A DNA stretch of 64,000 nt from Epithemia pelagica (GCA_946965045.2 OX337228.1:2046001-2110000), one strand, 5' to 3'; numbered from the stretch's first letter, positions 1-11,004 are shown. Notes: generated from the sequence alone by a model not told the origin. Translations and numbers: made by a program.

Positions 1-203
1 GTGAAACAAGGGATTCTATCAATCGACAAGTCCAATGGGTATTGGATATCCGCGGTTGGACAGGATGAATGAAAAGGTTTGGTTGGTGGTTCTGCTCCGC
101 CCCGCTGCGCAAAAAGTGGGCCGCCGGGCAGACCTTTCGGCGACCCAAAAACGAAACGACAATAGGGCAGAATAGGGCGCGTCCATAAGATGTTGTCTGC
201 ACA

Positions 204-1766
204 ATGAGGTCGGACGACTCCACGTCCTCCGTAGCGGCTCCGTCGTCACGCCAGGAACGCAACGGTAGGGATGACTCACGGCGTCATTCGCATCGCGACA
301 GGGATTTTTCCTTTTCCAGAAGTCCTTCCAGAGTGAGGTACAAGAGAAACGTGCGAGATCGTTCATGGGATTCAGGTAGTGATCCGGGTAGTCCAAGGGA
401 CGGCAGAAGAAACAAAAGAAGGCGGAAAGAAGATCAAGAAACGAACAGAGACCACAGGGATCCTCGGCGTGGATCGAGGCGAAGGAGACGACGTCGTCGA
501 AGAAGAGGAAGAGAGTCGTCCCGACATCGTGACACTGATTCAATTGTTGAGGAGAATCGACGAGGGGGTGTCGAAGCTTTGGCATCGGAAAAGACAACGA
601 CGGGGATTGTTAGCGATGACGAAGACTATGCTAACGTTGGTGGGGTAGAACCAAAGTCAAGAACCAAAGCATCTCCAGGAGTAGTCGCTAACAAAGTCCG
701 ATCGCCCTCGAGTCATGATGATTTGGTGGGGCATTTCCAAGGAGGTCCTGGCACGGTAATTGCGGACCGCTATCGATTTCTTCGAGAGGTAGGGATGGGG
801 ACGTTTGGAAGGGTTGTCGATTGCCTTGATCTTAGCAGCCAGCGCCATCGTCGCGGAAGTGGACAAAAGGATGCGTATGTTGCTATCAAGATCGTTAGGA
901 ACGTGAAGCGATACTGTGAATCAGCCAAAATTGAGGCCAATATTGTTGGACAAATAAACCGTAGGGGTGGGAGAGGCAGAAGTCACTGTGTCGTTTTACA
1001 TGACGCTTTCAATTACAAGGGTCACTTCTGCCTGGTCTTTGAGAGCCTTGGGCCATCTCTTTACGATTTTATGAAACGACATGACTACCGCCCATTCCCA
1101 ATGATCTGTATACAAGATTTCACAGTCCAGTTGCTGGAGGCAATTGAATTTCTTCATAGCTTTGGTCTCGTACATACCGACCTAAAAATTGAGAATATTC
1201 TTCTCATCAGCAGTCGAGAAATTACATATCGCCGTCAACGAGTTCCAGAGTCGACAAGGATCAAACTCATTGATTTCGGTGGAGCTTGTTACGATGATTC
1301 AAAAAAGAGCTCGGTCATTAATACCAGACAATATAGGGCACCAGAGGTGATCCTCGAAGCTGGATGGTCAATGCCCTCTGACATGTGGTCTTTGGGTTGT
1401 ATTTTGGCTGAGTTATACAAAGGTGAACTACTTTTTGCCACCCATGAAAATATCGAACATCTCGCGTTAATCGAGAGAGTTCTTGGGCCTTTTCCAAGAC
1501 GCCTATTAAGCAGGGCAACAAAATTTGTGGATGAAGCGTTTGATTCTGACGGATGGCACCGTATGGGACGGATCTTGTCAGGAGAAAGCTTATCTTTCGT
1601 GAGAAACTCACCCACACTCCAGTCCATAATCAGAAATCCAGATGATGACTGGTTGCTAAGATTACTTTCAGAAGTATTGAGGATTGAACCAGAGCAGAGA
1701 TGGACCGCTCATGAATGTCTCAGATTCCTATCTCGCATTAAGAGAGACGTTGTGTGCTGTGCATGA
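204..1766 (+). CDS. LAMMER/CLK-family dual-specificity protein kinase
   Basis: Single-exon gene of 520 residues. The first ~180 residues are Arg/Ser-rich and Arg/Asp-rich, like the RS-type N-terminus of CLK kinases. The kinase domain runs from about residue 190 to 515: glycine loop GMGTFGRV (~197-204), catalytic lysine in YVAIKIV (~228), catalytic loop HTDLKIEN (~324), DFGGA in place of DFGSA/DFGTA, and the family hallmark EHLALIERVLG (~418), a variant of EHLAMMERILG. Known role of the family: phosphorylating SR splicing factors in nucleus and nuclear speckles, so a role in splicing control is inferred. The ATG at 204 is the first in frame. Family assignment is firm; substrate and symbol are not. 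Confidence 0.93.
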   Translation: MRSDDSTSSVAAPSSRQERNGRDDSRRHSHRDRDFSFSRSPSRVRYKRNVRDRSWDSGSDPGSPRDGRRNKRRRKEDQETNRDHRDPRRGSRRRRRRRRRRGRESSRHRDTDSIVEENRRGGVEALASEKTTTGIVSDDEDYANVGGVEPKSRTKASPGVVANKVRSPSSHDDLVGHFQGGPGTVIADRYRFLREVGMGTFGRVVDCLDLSSQRHRRGSGQKDAYVAIKIVRNVKRYCESAKIEANIVGQINRRGGRGRSHCVVLHDAFNYKGHFCLVFESLGPSLYDFMKRHDYRPFPMICIQDFTVQLLEAIEFLHSFGLVHTDLKIENILLISSREITYRRQRVPESTRIKLIDFGGACYDDSKKSSVINTRQYRAPEVILEAGWSMPSDMWSLGCILAELYKGELLFATHENIEHLALIERVLGPFPRRLLSRATKFVDEAFDSDGWHRMGRILSGESLSFVRNSPTLQSIIRNPDDDWLLRLLSEVLRIEPEQRWTAHECLRFLSRIKRDVVCCA

Positions 1767-2073
1767 AGTTGATGGTTACCGGTTCTGTCGGAACAATGTA
1801 TCATGCTTTGAGTACGAATACGTTCAAGCGATGAAAAGTAAACTACAAGTAATGTTTGTTCGTTTGACACAAGAGGAAGGTCCATCGTTGCATCTTTAGT
1901 CTTTAGGGAATCAGAAAATGTGGCCACTGCTCTACTCTAGAGACCTATCGGTACAGCTACTTTCACAGCTAGCTCGCTCTGTTGGAGTAGGTAGAGGGAT
2001 AGTACTGCCAATGACGTATCGTGTATCCTTATGGGCATCGTAATAGATCGCCAAAGTGGCGAGACACAATGGA

Positions 2074-3159
2074 ATGGTATCCCTGGTATCACACGTGATC
2101 GTCATTGCCATGTCTGCAGCGTTGTTTTCGTGGATAAAGAAGCTTTGTCAACCATATGAGGGTGGTCAGGCGGATGTTCTTCTGAACAGTGCCTTTGTTT
2201 TCGTCAAACCTCATGCGAACACGGCTGCTACGCAAGAACTCGTTCGGAACAAACTGACCGAATCGGATATCAAAATCGTGTCTGAGATTGATATAAAAGG
2301 AACAACCATTGACGAAAAGAAACTTATTGATCAGCACTATTACGCCATTGGTAGGTCGTCGTATGCCTTGTCTAAAGTTTTCATTGTATGACCATCTGAC
2401 TCTTATGGCATTTCAGCGTCGAAAGCAACAATCGTTCCTGGAAAAGATATTCCTGTTCCAGCAGACAAGTTTAAAGAAGCATTCGGAGAATCATGGGAAA
2501 CTGTTGTGAAGGAGGATAGAGCTGTGAATGCTATGGAAGCATGTGCAAGGTTCAACTGTGATTCACAGGAGCTGGATGGAGCCTGGCGTTCCGCTGAGGG
2601 CGAGAAGAAAGTAGTCAAGTTTGGAGGAGGTTTCTACTGTGGTCTTCTTTCTCTAAAAGGCCAAAGCCTCTACGTTTTCAATGCCTTTTTCATGAGCATG
2701 AGAGGCAAGTTTGTGGGTGAAGGTAAAAGTATCCATTGCTATGAAGTCGAGTGGGACCCAAAGAAGCTTTCCTGGGCATCCTTTCGCAATGAGATTCTAG
2801 GTCCGACAAATCCAGCTGACGCACCATCAGGCTCCATTCGCAAGATGATCCTCGAAAAGTACAAGGAACTCGGCTTATCCTCAGAACCAAACAAAGGCGA
2901 CAATGGAGTTCACGCCTCCGCGTCGCCGTTTGAGGGATTGGCTGAGAAAGTGAATTGGCTTGGAAAATCTGTCGATGACTATCCATTTGGAAAGGCACTC
3001 CTTTCGGCAGGAATTCCTAAAAAGACATTGGAGGAATGGTCTGTGGACCCCCGAATTCCGATGCCGGACGGCAGCAAAGGCAGTGTATTCGATGCCTTGG
3101 AAGATATGGATGTGGCGGAGTGTCTCACGAAAATGAAAGAACTCAACTCCCTTTCATAA
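2074..3159 (+). CDS. Divergent nucleoside diphosphate kinase-like protein
   Basis: Two exons, 2074..2350 and 2417..3159 (intron GTAGGT..TTTCAG, 66 bp), giving 339 residues. The N-terminal domain has the NDK-type start FVFVKPHANT, with the lysine of the KP motif kept. The segment around NGVHASAS matches the NDK active-site signature NxxHGSDS: the phosphohistidine is kept, but Gly and Asp are both Ala. The spacing between these parts is longer than in a standard 150-residue NDK, and a ~70-residue C-terminal tail follows. The reading frame upstream of 2074 opens only with GTG, so the ATG at 2074 is used; a short hydrophobic stretch follows it. Kinase activity cannot be assumed. It may be one of the divergent NDK-like proteins with a structural role. 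Confidence 0.7.
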
Positions 3160-3398
3160 ACGGATGTTCAAGTCTCCAACGTAGGACCTATATATTAGCA
3201 TGATATCTTCTGTTTCAACGTATATCGCCCACGGGCGTGAAACTGCTGTAAATATGCAAACCGCGTCAGCATCATGCAACGGGGCGACTCATGATCAAAA
3301 GACTGCCAATTCCTGGGCTATGGTCTAATGCTGGTGAGGATTCCACCATGAGAGGGTCCCCACAATATCCCGGACATAAAGCGAACATCATCATAGAG

Positions 3399-3712
3399 CT
3401 ATTTCGTTGATGTTGCTTGCCTTGTTGGTACGCTTTCCAGCCACTGAATAGGATGTCTGTTGAAGAAAGGCCAATCAGGTACACAAAGCTGTGTGATGAT
3501 TTCAGTAAGGAATGTTAGATTTGAACGGGGTATAATCAAAGCACCATGACAATTTGACGTACAATTACTGAAAGGACTACACCAACCAACCATGCCTGAA
3601 ACACGACAGTGAAATCTTGTTGAATGTATCCTATTACCCAACCCACAGCGCCGAATGAGCAGATGATGATGTAGAATAAGATTTCGGCAAGTTTCTGGCC
3701 CTCGTAATCCAT
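3399..3712 (-). CDS. SPCS1: Signal peptidase complex subunit 1 (SPC12)
   Basis: Two short exons, 3712..3569 and 3488..3399, joined over an 80 bp intron (GTAATTGT..ACACAG), give 77 residues. The start MDYEGQKLAE is nearly identical to the conserved SPC12 start (MDxxGQKLAE). Two hydrophobic segments follow, and exon 2 carries DWPFFNRHPIQWL, matching the family C-terminus PPWPxYRRHPLKWL. The splice is phase 0 and brings the two conserved blocks together exactly as in the family, which supports it. SPC12 is a non-catalytic membrane subunit of the ER signal peptidase, with both ends in the cytosol. The gene is small and split, so single-ORF callers would miss it. It is divergent from the CNNM gene. 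Confidence 0.88.
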
Positions 3713-4261
3713 GATAAGATGTCAAAAGATCGAAGTATGTGAAATGCTAAAACAAACAAAGATCGAAATGTTGTGTAGAAGTGTTATATGAAGACGCCAT
3801 TATGGGATGCATGATGAGGAATCCACGTGGCAAGATGCGACCGATCTCGGAAATCGTACATATGTACAGACGTTAGTCCCGCTCGTGTCCGTGTCCCTGC
3901 CTGCGCTCGTTTTAGGACCAATACAATATCTCTCAGTCAGTCAGTCATTCGGGCTCATGAGAATTCCACCACGATAGCCGATAGCACCGTCTGTGTCGTT
4001 CGGCATGCGATTTTGAGGAAACAACACTCCTCCGCACAAACGCGGGAAACAAGTCGACCCCACCAGCAAACGTTGAACGTTCGCGGGTGTCAGTTGGTAC
4101 GAAATTCTACCACTTTATAATTCTACTCTCGACAACTGCACTCCTTCATTTTTGCTCTCCCCTCAAACAAGAGCGCTCATAAAGTTGTTGTTTAGGAATA
4201 GAATACGACTGAAGTTCCAAGCCAGCGAGCTGAAACATCGCAGGGATACAACTACTTCTGA
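3713..4261. promoter_or_regulatory. Intergenic region between divergent SPCS1 and CNNM genes
   Basis: 549 bp between two divergent starts, so it must hold both promoters. I see no convincing gene. A 97-codon open frame at 3827..4120 has no recognisable features. No clear TATA box or repeat stands out. Confidence 0.5.
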
Positions 4262-6565
4262 ATGAAGAATCACCATGTCTCTACATCATCATATCTGGTT
4301 CTTGCGTTGAGCGCCGTGATCTTTGCGGTGTCGGCGGAGAAGGTACATGATACTGACCCCAGCTTGCAACGCCACCTTCGGTCCAACACAAACGCATTCC
4401 TTTCTCGGAACGATAGAGCACTTACTGAGTGTAGCCAAGAATGTTGCGACCAACTGTTTGAACCATCGTGCGACGATGAAGGCAGTGATAACCCATTCAC
4501 GCAAACGCCGCTTGCAATCCAGATTATTCTCATGGCTTTTCTGATTCTGATGTCAGCTTTCTTCAGCGGTTTGACGCTGGGTCTGATGGGATTGGACAAG
4601 ACAGGTTTGGAGATTGTAATGGAAGGCGACAATGCGAAATATGCCGCTTATGCCAAACGGATATATCCTCTGCGGAAACGAGGAAATCTTCTTCTATGTA
4701 CGCTCCTTTTGGGAAACGTCTGTGTGAATTCCTTGCTCTCAATCCTCACTGCCGATAAATTCGGAGGTGCGATTGGTCTTGTCTCTTCAACATTTCTTAT
4801 TGTGAGTGAGAGAACCGGTTCATTTTTCAACCGTAGTATCTATCGTATCATGCTCACATATTTGATTTATAGGTGATCTTTGGTGAGATTGTGCCTCAAG
4901 CTTTGTGTCAACGGTATTCCTTGGAGGTGGGAAGTGCGGGTAAGTGATTATATGCCATTTGTTCCTGTTGGTTTTTTACGAAAGATCTAACTTGACGCCA
5001 GCCATCCCTGTCGTTCGTGTCATTATGGTTGTGCTTTTCCCTGTTGCTTTTCCTTTGTCATACGCACTCGACCTTTGGCTCGGAGAAGAACTTGCGACAA
5101 CATATAGTAACGCCGAAATGTTGAAGCTGTTGCAAATTCATGTACAGGAGCAAAAAATAGATCCAGACACTGCTATTGCAATGCAGGGGGCGCTGAAATA
5201 CAAGTCCACAACCGTGAAAGAGGTCATGACACCACTTGACAAAACATTCATGCTTTCGTCCGACGAACAGCTGAACTTTGAAACGATTGCCAAAATCTTC
5301 AAGACCGGCTATTCCAGAATCCCTGTCTATAGCATTGACAAGGTAAAGTCTTGATTTCCTTCGTTTATCAGCATCGCGTTGGGAAATTGTGACTAACTGG
5401 GGTGTTCATTTCTTTGTAGAATAATGTGATTGGATTGTTGTTCGTAAAAGACCTGATTTTTATCGACCCTGAAGACAATACAAGGATCTCTGACTTTGTC
5501 GATATCTTCGGTCGTGGTCTCCATGTTGTCTGGCCAGACGATTCATTGGGTGATGTGTTGAGAGATCTCAAGAGTGGTAAGAGCCATATGGCTTTGGTCC
5601 GCGATGTGACGAATAAAGACGATCTTGATCCGTTCTACGAGGTCAAAGGAATCATCACATTAGAAGACGTAATTGAGGAAATCATTGGAGACGAAATTGT
5701 TGACGAAACTGACGCGTTTGTGGAAAACTCCCACTCTGTTCCTGTTGACAGAGCTGAAGGGTTCAAGTGGGCGTCCCTTCGCCTTCTTGACTCAAAGATT
5801 GTCGATGAGCGTCTGTCGTTCGAGGAGACAAAGGCAGTCACTGCTCATCTCGCCAAGAACTTCAATGCAATTTTCTCACTGGTAACTGAAGCCCAGCTGC
5901 AACGGCTGATAAGAGAAACCCCTGTATCAGTCTTCCCAACAGCAGAACACCATGTTGGACAAGACATCCCAGATGATCTTCTCTACGAGCGACACGTCGA
6001 AAACGATGTGTGCACTTTGATCCTCTCTGGAAAGCTCACTGTCATCGCCGGTGAAGACAACTTCCGGTCGAATGTCTCTTCGTGGTCTCTGTTAGGTGGT
6101 GGTGCTCTGGTTGATTCACCATACAGGCCTGACTTTTCCGCGTGGGTTAGTGCAGGTCCATGTAGATGTCTCCGGATAACACGTAAGCGTTTTGTCTCTG
6201 CAATTGATGCATCAGTACTGGAAAGGAAACGTCCAGGGAGCACCTCAGCCAACAATCCCGACCGAAAAGGGACGATCAATGACGAAGGTCCTGTTGCAAC
6301 AGGCCAGGATGCCAATGACGCAAAGAATCGCAAAGAAAAGTTCATGACTGCTCTCAAAGCTGTCGGCCGGCCGGACAATGCGGACCATTTTGGACGACGA
6401 ACTGCCAAAGCTGCAAATTCTGGTCGTGCAAACGAAAGCACAGCGCGAACATCGGAGAAGCAAGCAACATCGAACCAGAATGAGACAGCTGCGGCGAAGA
6501 GCCCCAGTGATTCACATGAACTCGGAGTGATTTTCGAGAATTCTGACTATCCATCACCCTCCTGA
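4262..6565 (+). CDS. CNNM/Mam3-type transmembrane protein (DUF21 + CBS pair + CNBH domain)
   Basis: Four exons: 4262..4801, 4873..4939, 5002..5342, 5420..6565; total 697 residues. Order of parts: signal peptide (~1-25), a lumenal segment with Cys pairs, then the DUF21/CNNM membrane domain starting with a hydrophobic segment and the FFSGLTLGLMGLD motif (~100). A pair of CBS domains follows (start VKEVMTPLDK, end IITLEDVIEEIIGDEIVDE), then a cyclic-nucleotide-binding-homology-like domain (LILSGKLTVIAGEDNFRS) and a polar tail. Order and content match eukaryotic CNNM/Mam3 proteins, which act in Mg2+ (and possibly Mn2+) transport or homeostasis at plasma membrane or vacuole. All introns are short GT..AG (71, 62, 77 bp). 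The C-terminus converges on the helicase gene, 116 bp away. Confidence 0.9.
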
Positions 6566-6681
6566 ATGGACTGAATTTTGAATAGAGGTGCATGAGAGTA
6601 AGCTTCTATAAAGTTGGAGTTTATATCTAGTCATGTAACCAAGTCTACTTGTAGGCGTACTTCATGCGCGATGTACCCACT

Positions 6682-9600
6682 TTATAGACTCTTTGCCAGA
6701 ATGTTATCTACATGGTGCTTGAGTTTGGAAAACATGACGGTTTGGTATTTGCCAAACAAATGGTGTTGTCGACACAGTCGAAGATCTGTATGGAATGGAG
6801 CGATACCATGCAAGAATTTTGTAGCGTTTAAGGAAGTCAGGTCCTGCTGTGGACGAGTCATACGATCACATGTGGAGTGGTTGCCTTGTTCGGTGTGGTG
6901 AAGAAACTGGATGACAGGTTCAAGATCAGCCGATAAAGCGTTCGAATGAGGAGGCTCATCAAATGTGCCATTCCTTAGTATCTCCGTGTGGCTGGATTGA
7001 TGTGATTCGTTGTCGAGATCAAAGTATTCTCGAGTGAGTTGTTGAAAGAGAGCCAGCGTCTCGGACTTTTTATTCCCACAAATTGGACTTGGAGCACATG
7101 TTGCAGCTACTTGGTTCAATATGTGGTCAATGCGGAGGGCCTTTTCCGCCGACGAGTTCGTACTTTGTTGAAACTTATTGAATAGATGTTTCGAAAGCTG
7201 CTCAACGGCATTGTCGTTCACAAACTGAGAGATCCCGCACTGGAAAACACGTACGTTGAGCGCTCCGCCCTTGATGGTGTCCAAGGCAAACTCGACTTCG
7301 CGTTTTTGTTGCAGCCGTCGAAGTGCAGCAAAGACGTGCCGGGGTTCTGCATCGGGGCCCAACGCGTTCGCACATTGAGTAATTGAAAAATGGAATGAGC
7401 CAAATGCATGCTCATCCTTGATTGAGTTGCTCTCATCTGACATAGAGGTATGATTTGAGCGAACGTCCCCTGCTCCTGGTTGTCGACGAACTGAGCAACT
7501 CTGCACGGCCTTAATCACATCCTCGTTTTTGGAAAGCTCTTCGATATCACCACGCCCGGGAGAAACAGTAGCTTTATCGTATACAAATCCATCAAGCCGT
7601 AAAAGACCAGTCCCGAAGGGAGCTTCCAGCAAGGACACCATTGTCTCCACTGTCTCAGCTTTGCAGCCACATAATAGCGTTGAATCGTGTAGATTTAGTC
7701 CAATGCATAGCTGGTCTGGTTTATCCGTCATGACTGATAGGGCACTCTTGATTTTCGAGGAAATCAAAGACACTAAATTTTGAACTTGTGACATGGCAAT
7801 CATATCAGAATGGGCCAGAGAGTGCCGTACAAGGACCTCGTCCTTAAGAACAAGCGAGACAGCAATCGCTTGACGACCGTCTCGACCAGCTCGCCCAATC
7901 TCCTGCAGGTAGTGCTCAAGAGAGGAGGATAAGTAAAGATGGATAACCCCTTCTATATCCGCCTTGTTGATTCCGAGCCCAAATGCTACCGTGGCAACGC
8001 AAATTCGCGCCTTGCCTCGAATGAATTTACTTTGGGCCCTTGCACGAGCACCGCTGTCCATGCCACCTGTAGGAACGAAAGCAGCTACAGTGAGGCACCA
8101 GAGCACTCCATGACCTGCGCCCCCGTGACTGATAACATACGTACCATGGTAACAAACCACTCCCCCTTCAATCCCAGAGCTCTGGATGTTCTCTGCTACT
8201 GCTTCCGCATCCCCACGACGCCAAACATAGACAATGACGCTCCCCGATGCAAGACATCCCTCCCAACTCTCTCTCGGCTTTTTTGTGTCACCTCTCGGTT
8301 TGAGGAGTGCCTTTAGTCTAGCAAGACGTTCTTCTTGACTTCCCAACACTTCGCACGACACTTCTATGTTGTCGCGGTTCGAGTCCATTAGGAGAACCCC
8401 ACCGTTGTCAAGGCATGGTGGTGCTCCTGGTCTTTCAGTCAAAGACTCAATGCCGAGGGAACTGCATACATCCGATATCACTCGTGGTCCCGCAGTAGCC
8501 GTAATAGCAAGAATTGATTTGGGGCGAATGACGTCCACGGTAGATCCCAACCGCAAATATGCCGGGCGGAAATTGTGTGCCCATTGACTCAAACAGTGCG
8601 CTTCGTCCACGCACAACAGTGAGACGTCGGGAAAATGTCTTTCTCGCCGTTTAGTTTCTCGATTCCACTGAGGGACAAACAATCTCCGGAACGCGGCGCT
8701 GATGAGTTTTTCGGGTGAAACAAAGACAATTTTGATTCGGCCTCTGGCAATGTCATCAACTGTTGCCGCCATTTTCGCTTTGGACATTTGACCAGAGAGG
8801 GTCACGCACGGAATGCTCGGAGGAAGAACCCGTATCTGGTCTTGAATCAAAGCCAGTAACGGTGAAACAACAATGCAAATGCCCGGCATCAAAGCAGCAG
8901 GGAGAGCATAGCACAGAGATTTCCCACTTCCTGTGGGTGCCACCAGCATGGAACGTTTACCGTCTAGGCAACGCCGTATTGCCCATTCTTGTCCAGTCCG
9001 AAAGGATGTATACCCGAAATAGTGCTTCAACGAAGATACCAAGCTGTTCCCTTGTTTGCCAGATGCTACAGGATCCTTGTCGTCTCTTTCTCTGACAACT
9101 CTCTCTGACGATGGTGCCTCGTTATCGGATACGGGCGTCTCTCCAACGAGCTCTAGTTCTTCCGAGGATGTACTGGAATCGTCCGAAGCGTCAAGCGAAA
9201 GTTCCATAGTGTCGTCGTCATCATTGTCCTTGGACGAAGCGTCTTTGATAGTCATAGTTGTCTCTTGACTGCTGCTGCTGCTGCTGCAACTGGAATGTAC
9301 CAATTCATCTCGGGCCCAAAGTGTCAGTCGCATCAGCAATTGTTTCTTGTTGCCCACCGATCGGAGTCCGTGTCGTTTGGCAAGGTCCCGCAGTTCGGGT
9401 ACTGTCAGGACCTTGACCGATTCCATATAGCTTTGAACTTGCCGCGCTACAAAGGCCGAATAAGACTGGTTTTTCGCCAAAGCGTCATGGACTTTTTCCA
9501 CAGTATCATCCACCCATTGGAAAAAGTCACATTGTTCTCCCCGGTTCATGGCACAGCAATAAAACTGCCGTCCCTTGTTTCCGGACGAGTTTTTCTTTAC

Positions 9601-11004
9601 AGTAAGCTGTTTGCAGGGTTGTGAATGACCGGAACACAAGGGAAGGGGGTTTGCATTGCGAGATTTCTTGGAGGAAGAATGAAAGGTACCGTCGACAAGG
9701 TCATCGACGAGATCGATCCCATCCGACGCCAAGGCACCGTCGTGGCTGGAGCTTGGACGAAACACCACGTCTTCCTTGTCGTCATTTCTATCGACTTTGT
9801 GGTTTTCTGCCGTTCCTCGAAATTTCCGCAGGGTCTTTTTGTTTTTGGCACCAAGACACGAACCGGCCTTGTTGCGGAGATTTAACTTGACAAAATTGTC
9901 CGACGCGGCACCCTTGTTGTTGCGTCTGTCATTGGTAGATGCCCTGTCGTCTCCGGCCATGGGAATGGGCTCCAGGGCAGCCGGTCGTGCCACCCGAGCT
10001 TCTGGATCACGGCTCCTCCCACGCGGTTTCGTAGGTGGGGACTGGGAGGAAAACGGTGCTTGGTCCTGGTTCTCTGCCTCGGTAAGATGAGGCGTTTCCT
10101 TGGTAGTGGAAGGTGCCAGCACCGCATTCCATCCATGACGGCGTGAATCCACAGCAGCCATGCGGCGCACTGTTCTTGGTGGTTGGCGCACAGCCTTGAC
10201 GCAAAGACTAAGGCTGGTTGTCCTCGTATGCGACAAAGAGACAGATTGTTCTTGTTGCGTTTCGACATGCTCAGGTTTCGACTGATTAGTCACATCCGAT
10301 AGCACTTGGGGATCCGCTCGAGACATGTTGCAAATGGATTTTTCGTTCAAGCCTGACGTGGCCGTCTCCTCGTGATGTATGGCTTCGTTTCCATCCATTT
10401 GATTGCTTTGTGTTGCATCAACGGACCCTGGCAAGGACGTTTCCTCCACGCTTGCGAGAGAGCCATTCAAGGAAGGGTTGGTAGTCAATTGTTGGTTCGA
10501 GGATTCTTGCGGACGTGGTGTACCGTCTTGGTTCGTATATCTTGGCAAAGAGGGTTTGAGCAATGTGGAGGGAATGGAGGAGGCCACCTTGCGCTTCTTG
10601 ATGATATGATCCGTTCCTCTGCTTCTGCTTGGACCAGTTGAGGTTTTGCTGGGTGGTACCTTGATCCACGAGGAAGTGGAACTAGGCCGTTTTCGAAGTA
10701 TTTCATTCTTGGTTTTCAGTGGTGCCTTGCCAAGGGCAGCTAAAGACCTTGGAGGCGGCCCATTCAATGGTTGAGTAGACGACTTTGCTGTGATAGAGGA
10801 CACTCCACCCACCGTTGTCGTTAGTGACTGGCTGCTCTTGTTGGTTGATTTTACATTTGCTCTGGCTTTTCGTTTGGATCCCTGCTGAAAAATGAGTTTC
10901 TTGAGTTTCTGATCCGTCGCTGTCTCGACGACTGGATTCGTGCGGGCAATCTTCAGGGACAAAAGAGAAGTGTCCTTCTTTTTCTTTTTGTGCTCATCAC
11001 TCAT
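6682..11004 (-). CDS. RecQ4-like DNA helicase with GRF zinc finger and SAP domain
   Basis: Start ATG at 11004; the 15 codons upstream open only with GTG. A 78 bp intron at 8067..8144 (GTACGT..CTACAG) is a multiple of three and has no stop, so the unspliced frame stays open. Splicing gives 1414 residues and restores the canonical CYHGGMDSGAR block. Domains: ~450 disordered residues with Lys/Arg patches, a GRF-type zinc finger (~452-500; C-x7-C..C..C), a SAP-like motif (~522-565), then the RecQ core from ~657. The core has Walker A APTGSGKS (~690), DEAH in VDEAHCLSQWAHNFRP (~798; the W-x-HNFRP form is typical of RECQL4), and motif VI EIGRAGRDGR. No Cys4 RQC zinc site or HRDC domain is visible. 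Likely acts in replication or repair in the nucleus. Confidence 0.85.
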   Translation of the reverse strand: MSDEHKKKKKDTSLLSLKIARTNPVVETATDQKLKKLIFQQGSKRKARANVKSTNKSSQSLTTTVGGVSSITAKSSTQPLNGPPPRSLAALGKAPLKTKNEILRKRPSSTSSWIKVPPSKTSTGPSRSRGTDHIIKKRKVASSIPSTLLKPSLPRYTNQDGTPRPQESSNQQLTTNPSLNGSLASVEETSLPGSVDATQSNQMDGNEAIHHEETATSGLNEKSICNMSRADPQVLSDVTNQSKPEHVETQQEQSVSLSHTRTTSLSLCVKAVRQPPRTVRRMAAVDSRRHGWNAVLAPSTTKETPHLTEAENQDQAPFSSQSPPTKPRGRSRDPEARVARPAALEPIPMAGDDRASTNDRRNNKGAASDNFVKLNLRNKAGSCLGAKNKKTLRKFRGTAENHKVDRNDDKEDVVFRPSSSHDGALASDGIDLVDDLVDGTFHSSSKKSRNANPLPLCSGHSQPCKQLTVKKNSSGNKGRQFYCCAMNRGEQCDFFQWVDDTVEKVHDALAKNQSYSAFVARQVQSYMESVKVLTVPELRDLAKRHGLRSVGNKKQLLMRLTLWARDELVHSSCSSSSSSQETTMTIKDASSKDNDDDDTMELSLDASDDSSTSSEELELVGETPVSDNEAPSSERVVRERDDKDPVASGKQGNSLVSSLKHYFGYTSFRTGQEWAIRRCLDGKRSMLVAPTGSGKSLCYALPAALMPGICIVVSPLLALIQDQIRVLPPSIPCVTLSGQMSKAKMAATVDDIARGRIKIVFVSPEKLISAAFRRLFVPQWNRETKRRERHFPDVSLLCVDEAHCLSQWAHNFRPAYLRLGSTVDVIRPKSILAITATAGPRVISDVCSSLGIESLTERPGAPPCLDNGGVLLMDSNRDNIEVSCEVLGSQEERLARLKALLKPRGDTKKPRESWEGCLASGSVIVYVWRRGDAEAVAENIQSSGIEGGVVCYHGTYVISHGGAGHGVLWCLTVAAFVPTGGMDSGARARAQSKFIRGKARICVATVAFGLGINKADIEGVIHLYLSSSLEHYLQEIGRAGRDGRQAIAVSLVLKDEVLVRHSLAHSDMIAMSQVQNLVSLISSKIKSALSVMTDKPDQLCIGLNLHDSTLLCGCKAETVETMVSLLEAPFGTGLLRLDGFVYDKATVSPGRGDIEELSKNEDVIKAVQSCSVRRQPGAGDVRSNHTSMSDESNSIKDEHAFGSFHFSITQCANALGPDAEPRHVFAALRRLQQKREVEFALDTIKGGALNVRVFQCGISQFVNDNAVEQLSKHLFNKFQQSTNSSAEKALRIDHILNQVAATCAPSPICGNKKSETLALFQQLTREYFDLDNESHQSSHTEILRNGTFDEPPHSNALSADLEPVIQFLHHTEQGNHSTCDRMTRPQQDLTSLNATKFLHGIAPFHTDLRLCRQHHLFGKYQTVMFSKLKHHVDNILAKSL

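Noticed and set aside
19-597. 192-codon frame on the minus strand at the window start
   Set aside because: It is antisense to the kinase start, has no recognisable domain, and its openness follows from the Arg/Ser-rich coding sequence opposite.
3827-4120. 97-codon frame between SPCS1 and CNNM
   Set aside because: No domain, sits in the divergent promoter region, composition not gene-like.
9260-9300. CTG-repeat near the SAP domain as a microsatellite of interest
   Set aside because: Only about five CTG units; it encodes a short serine run in the helicase linker and is ordinary.
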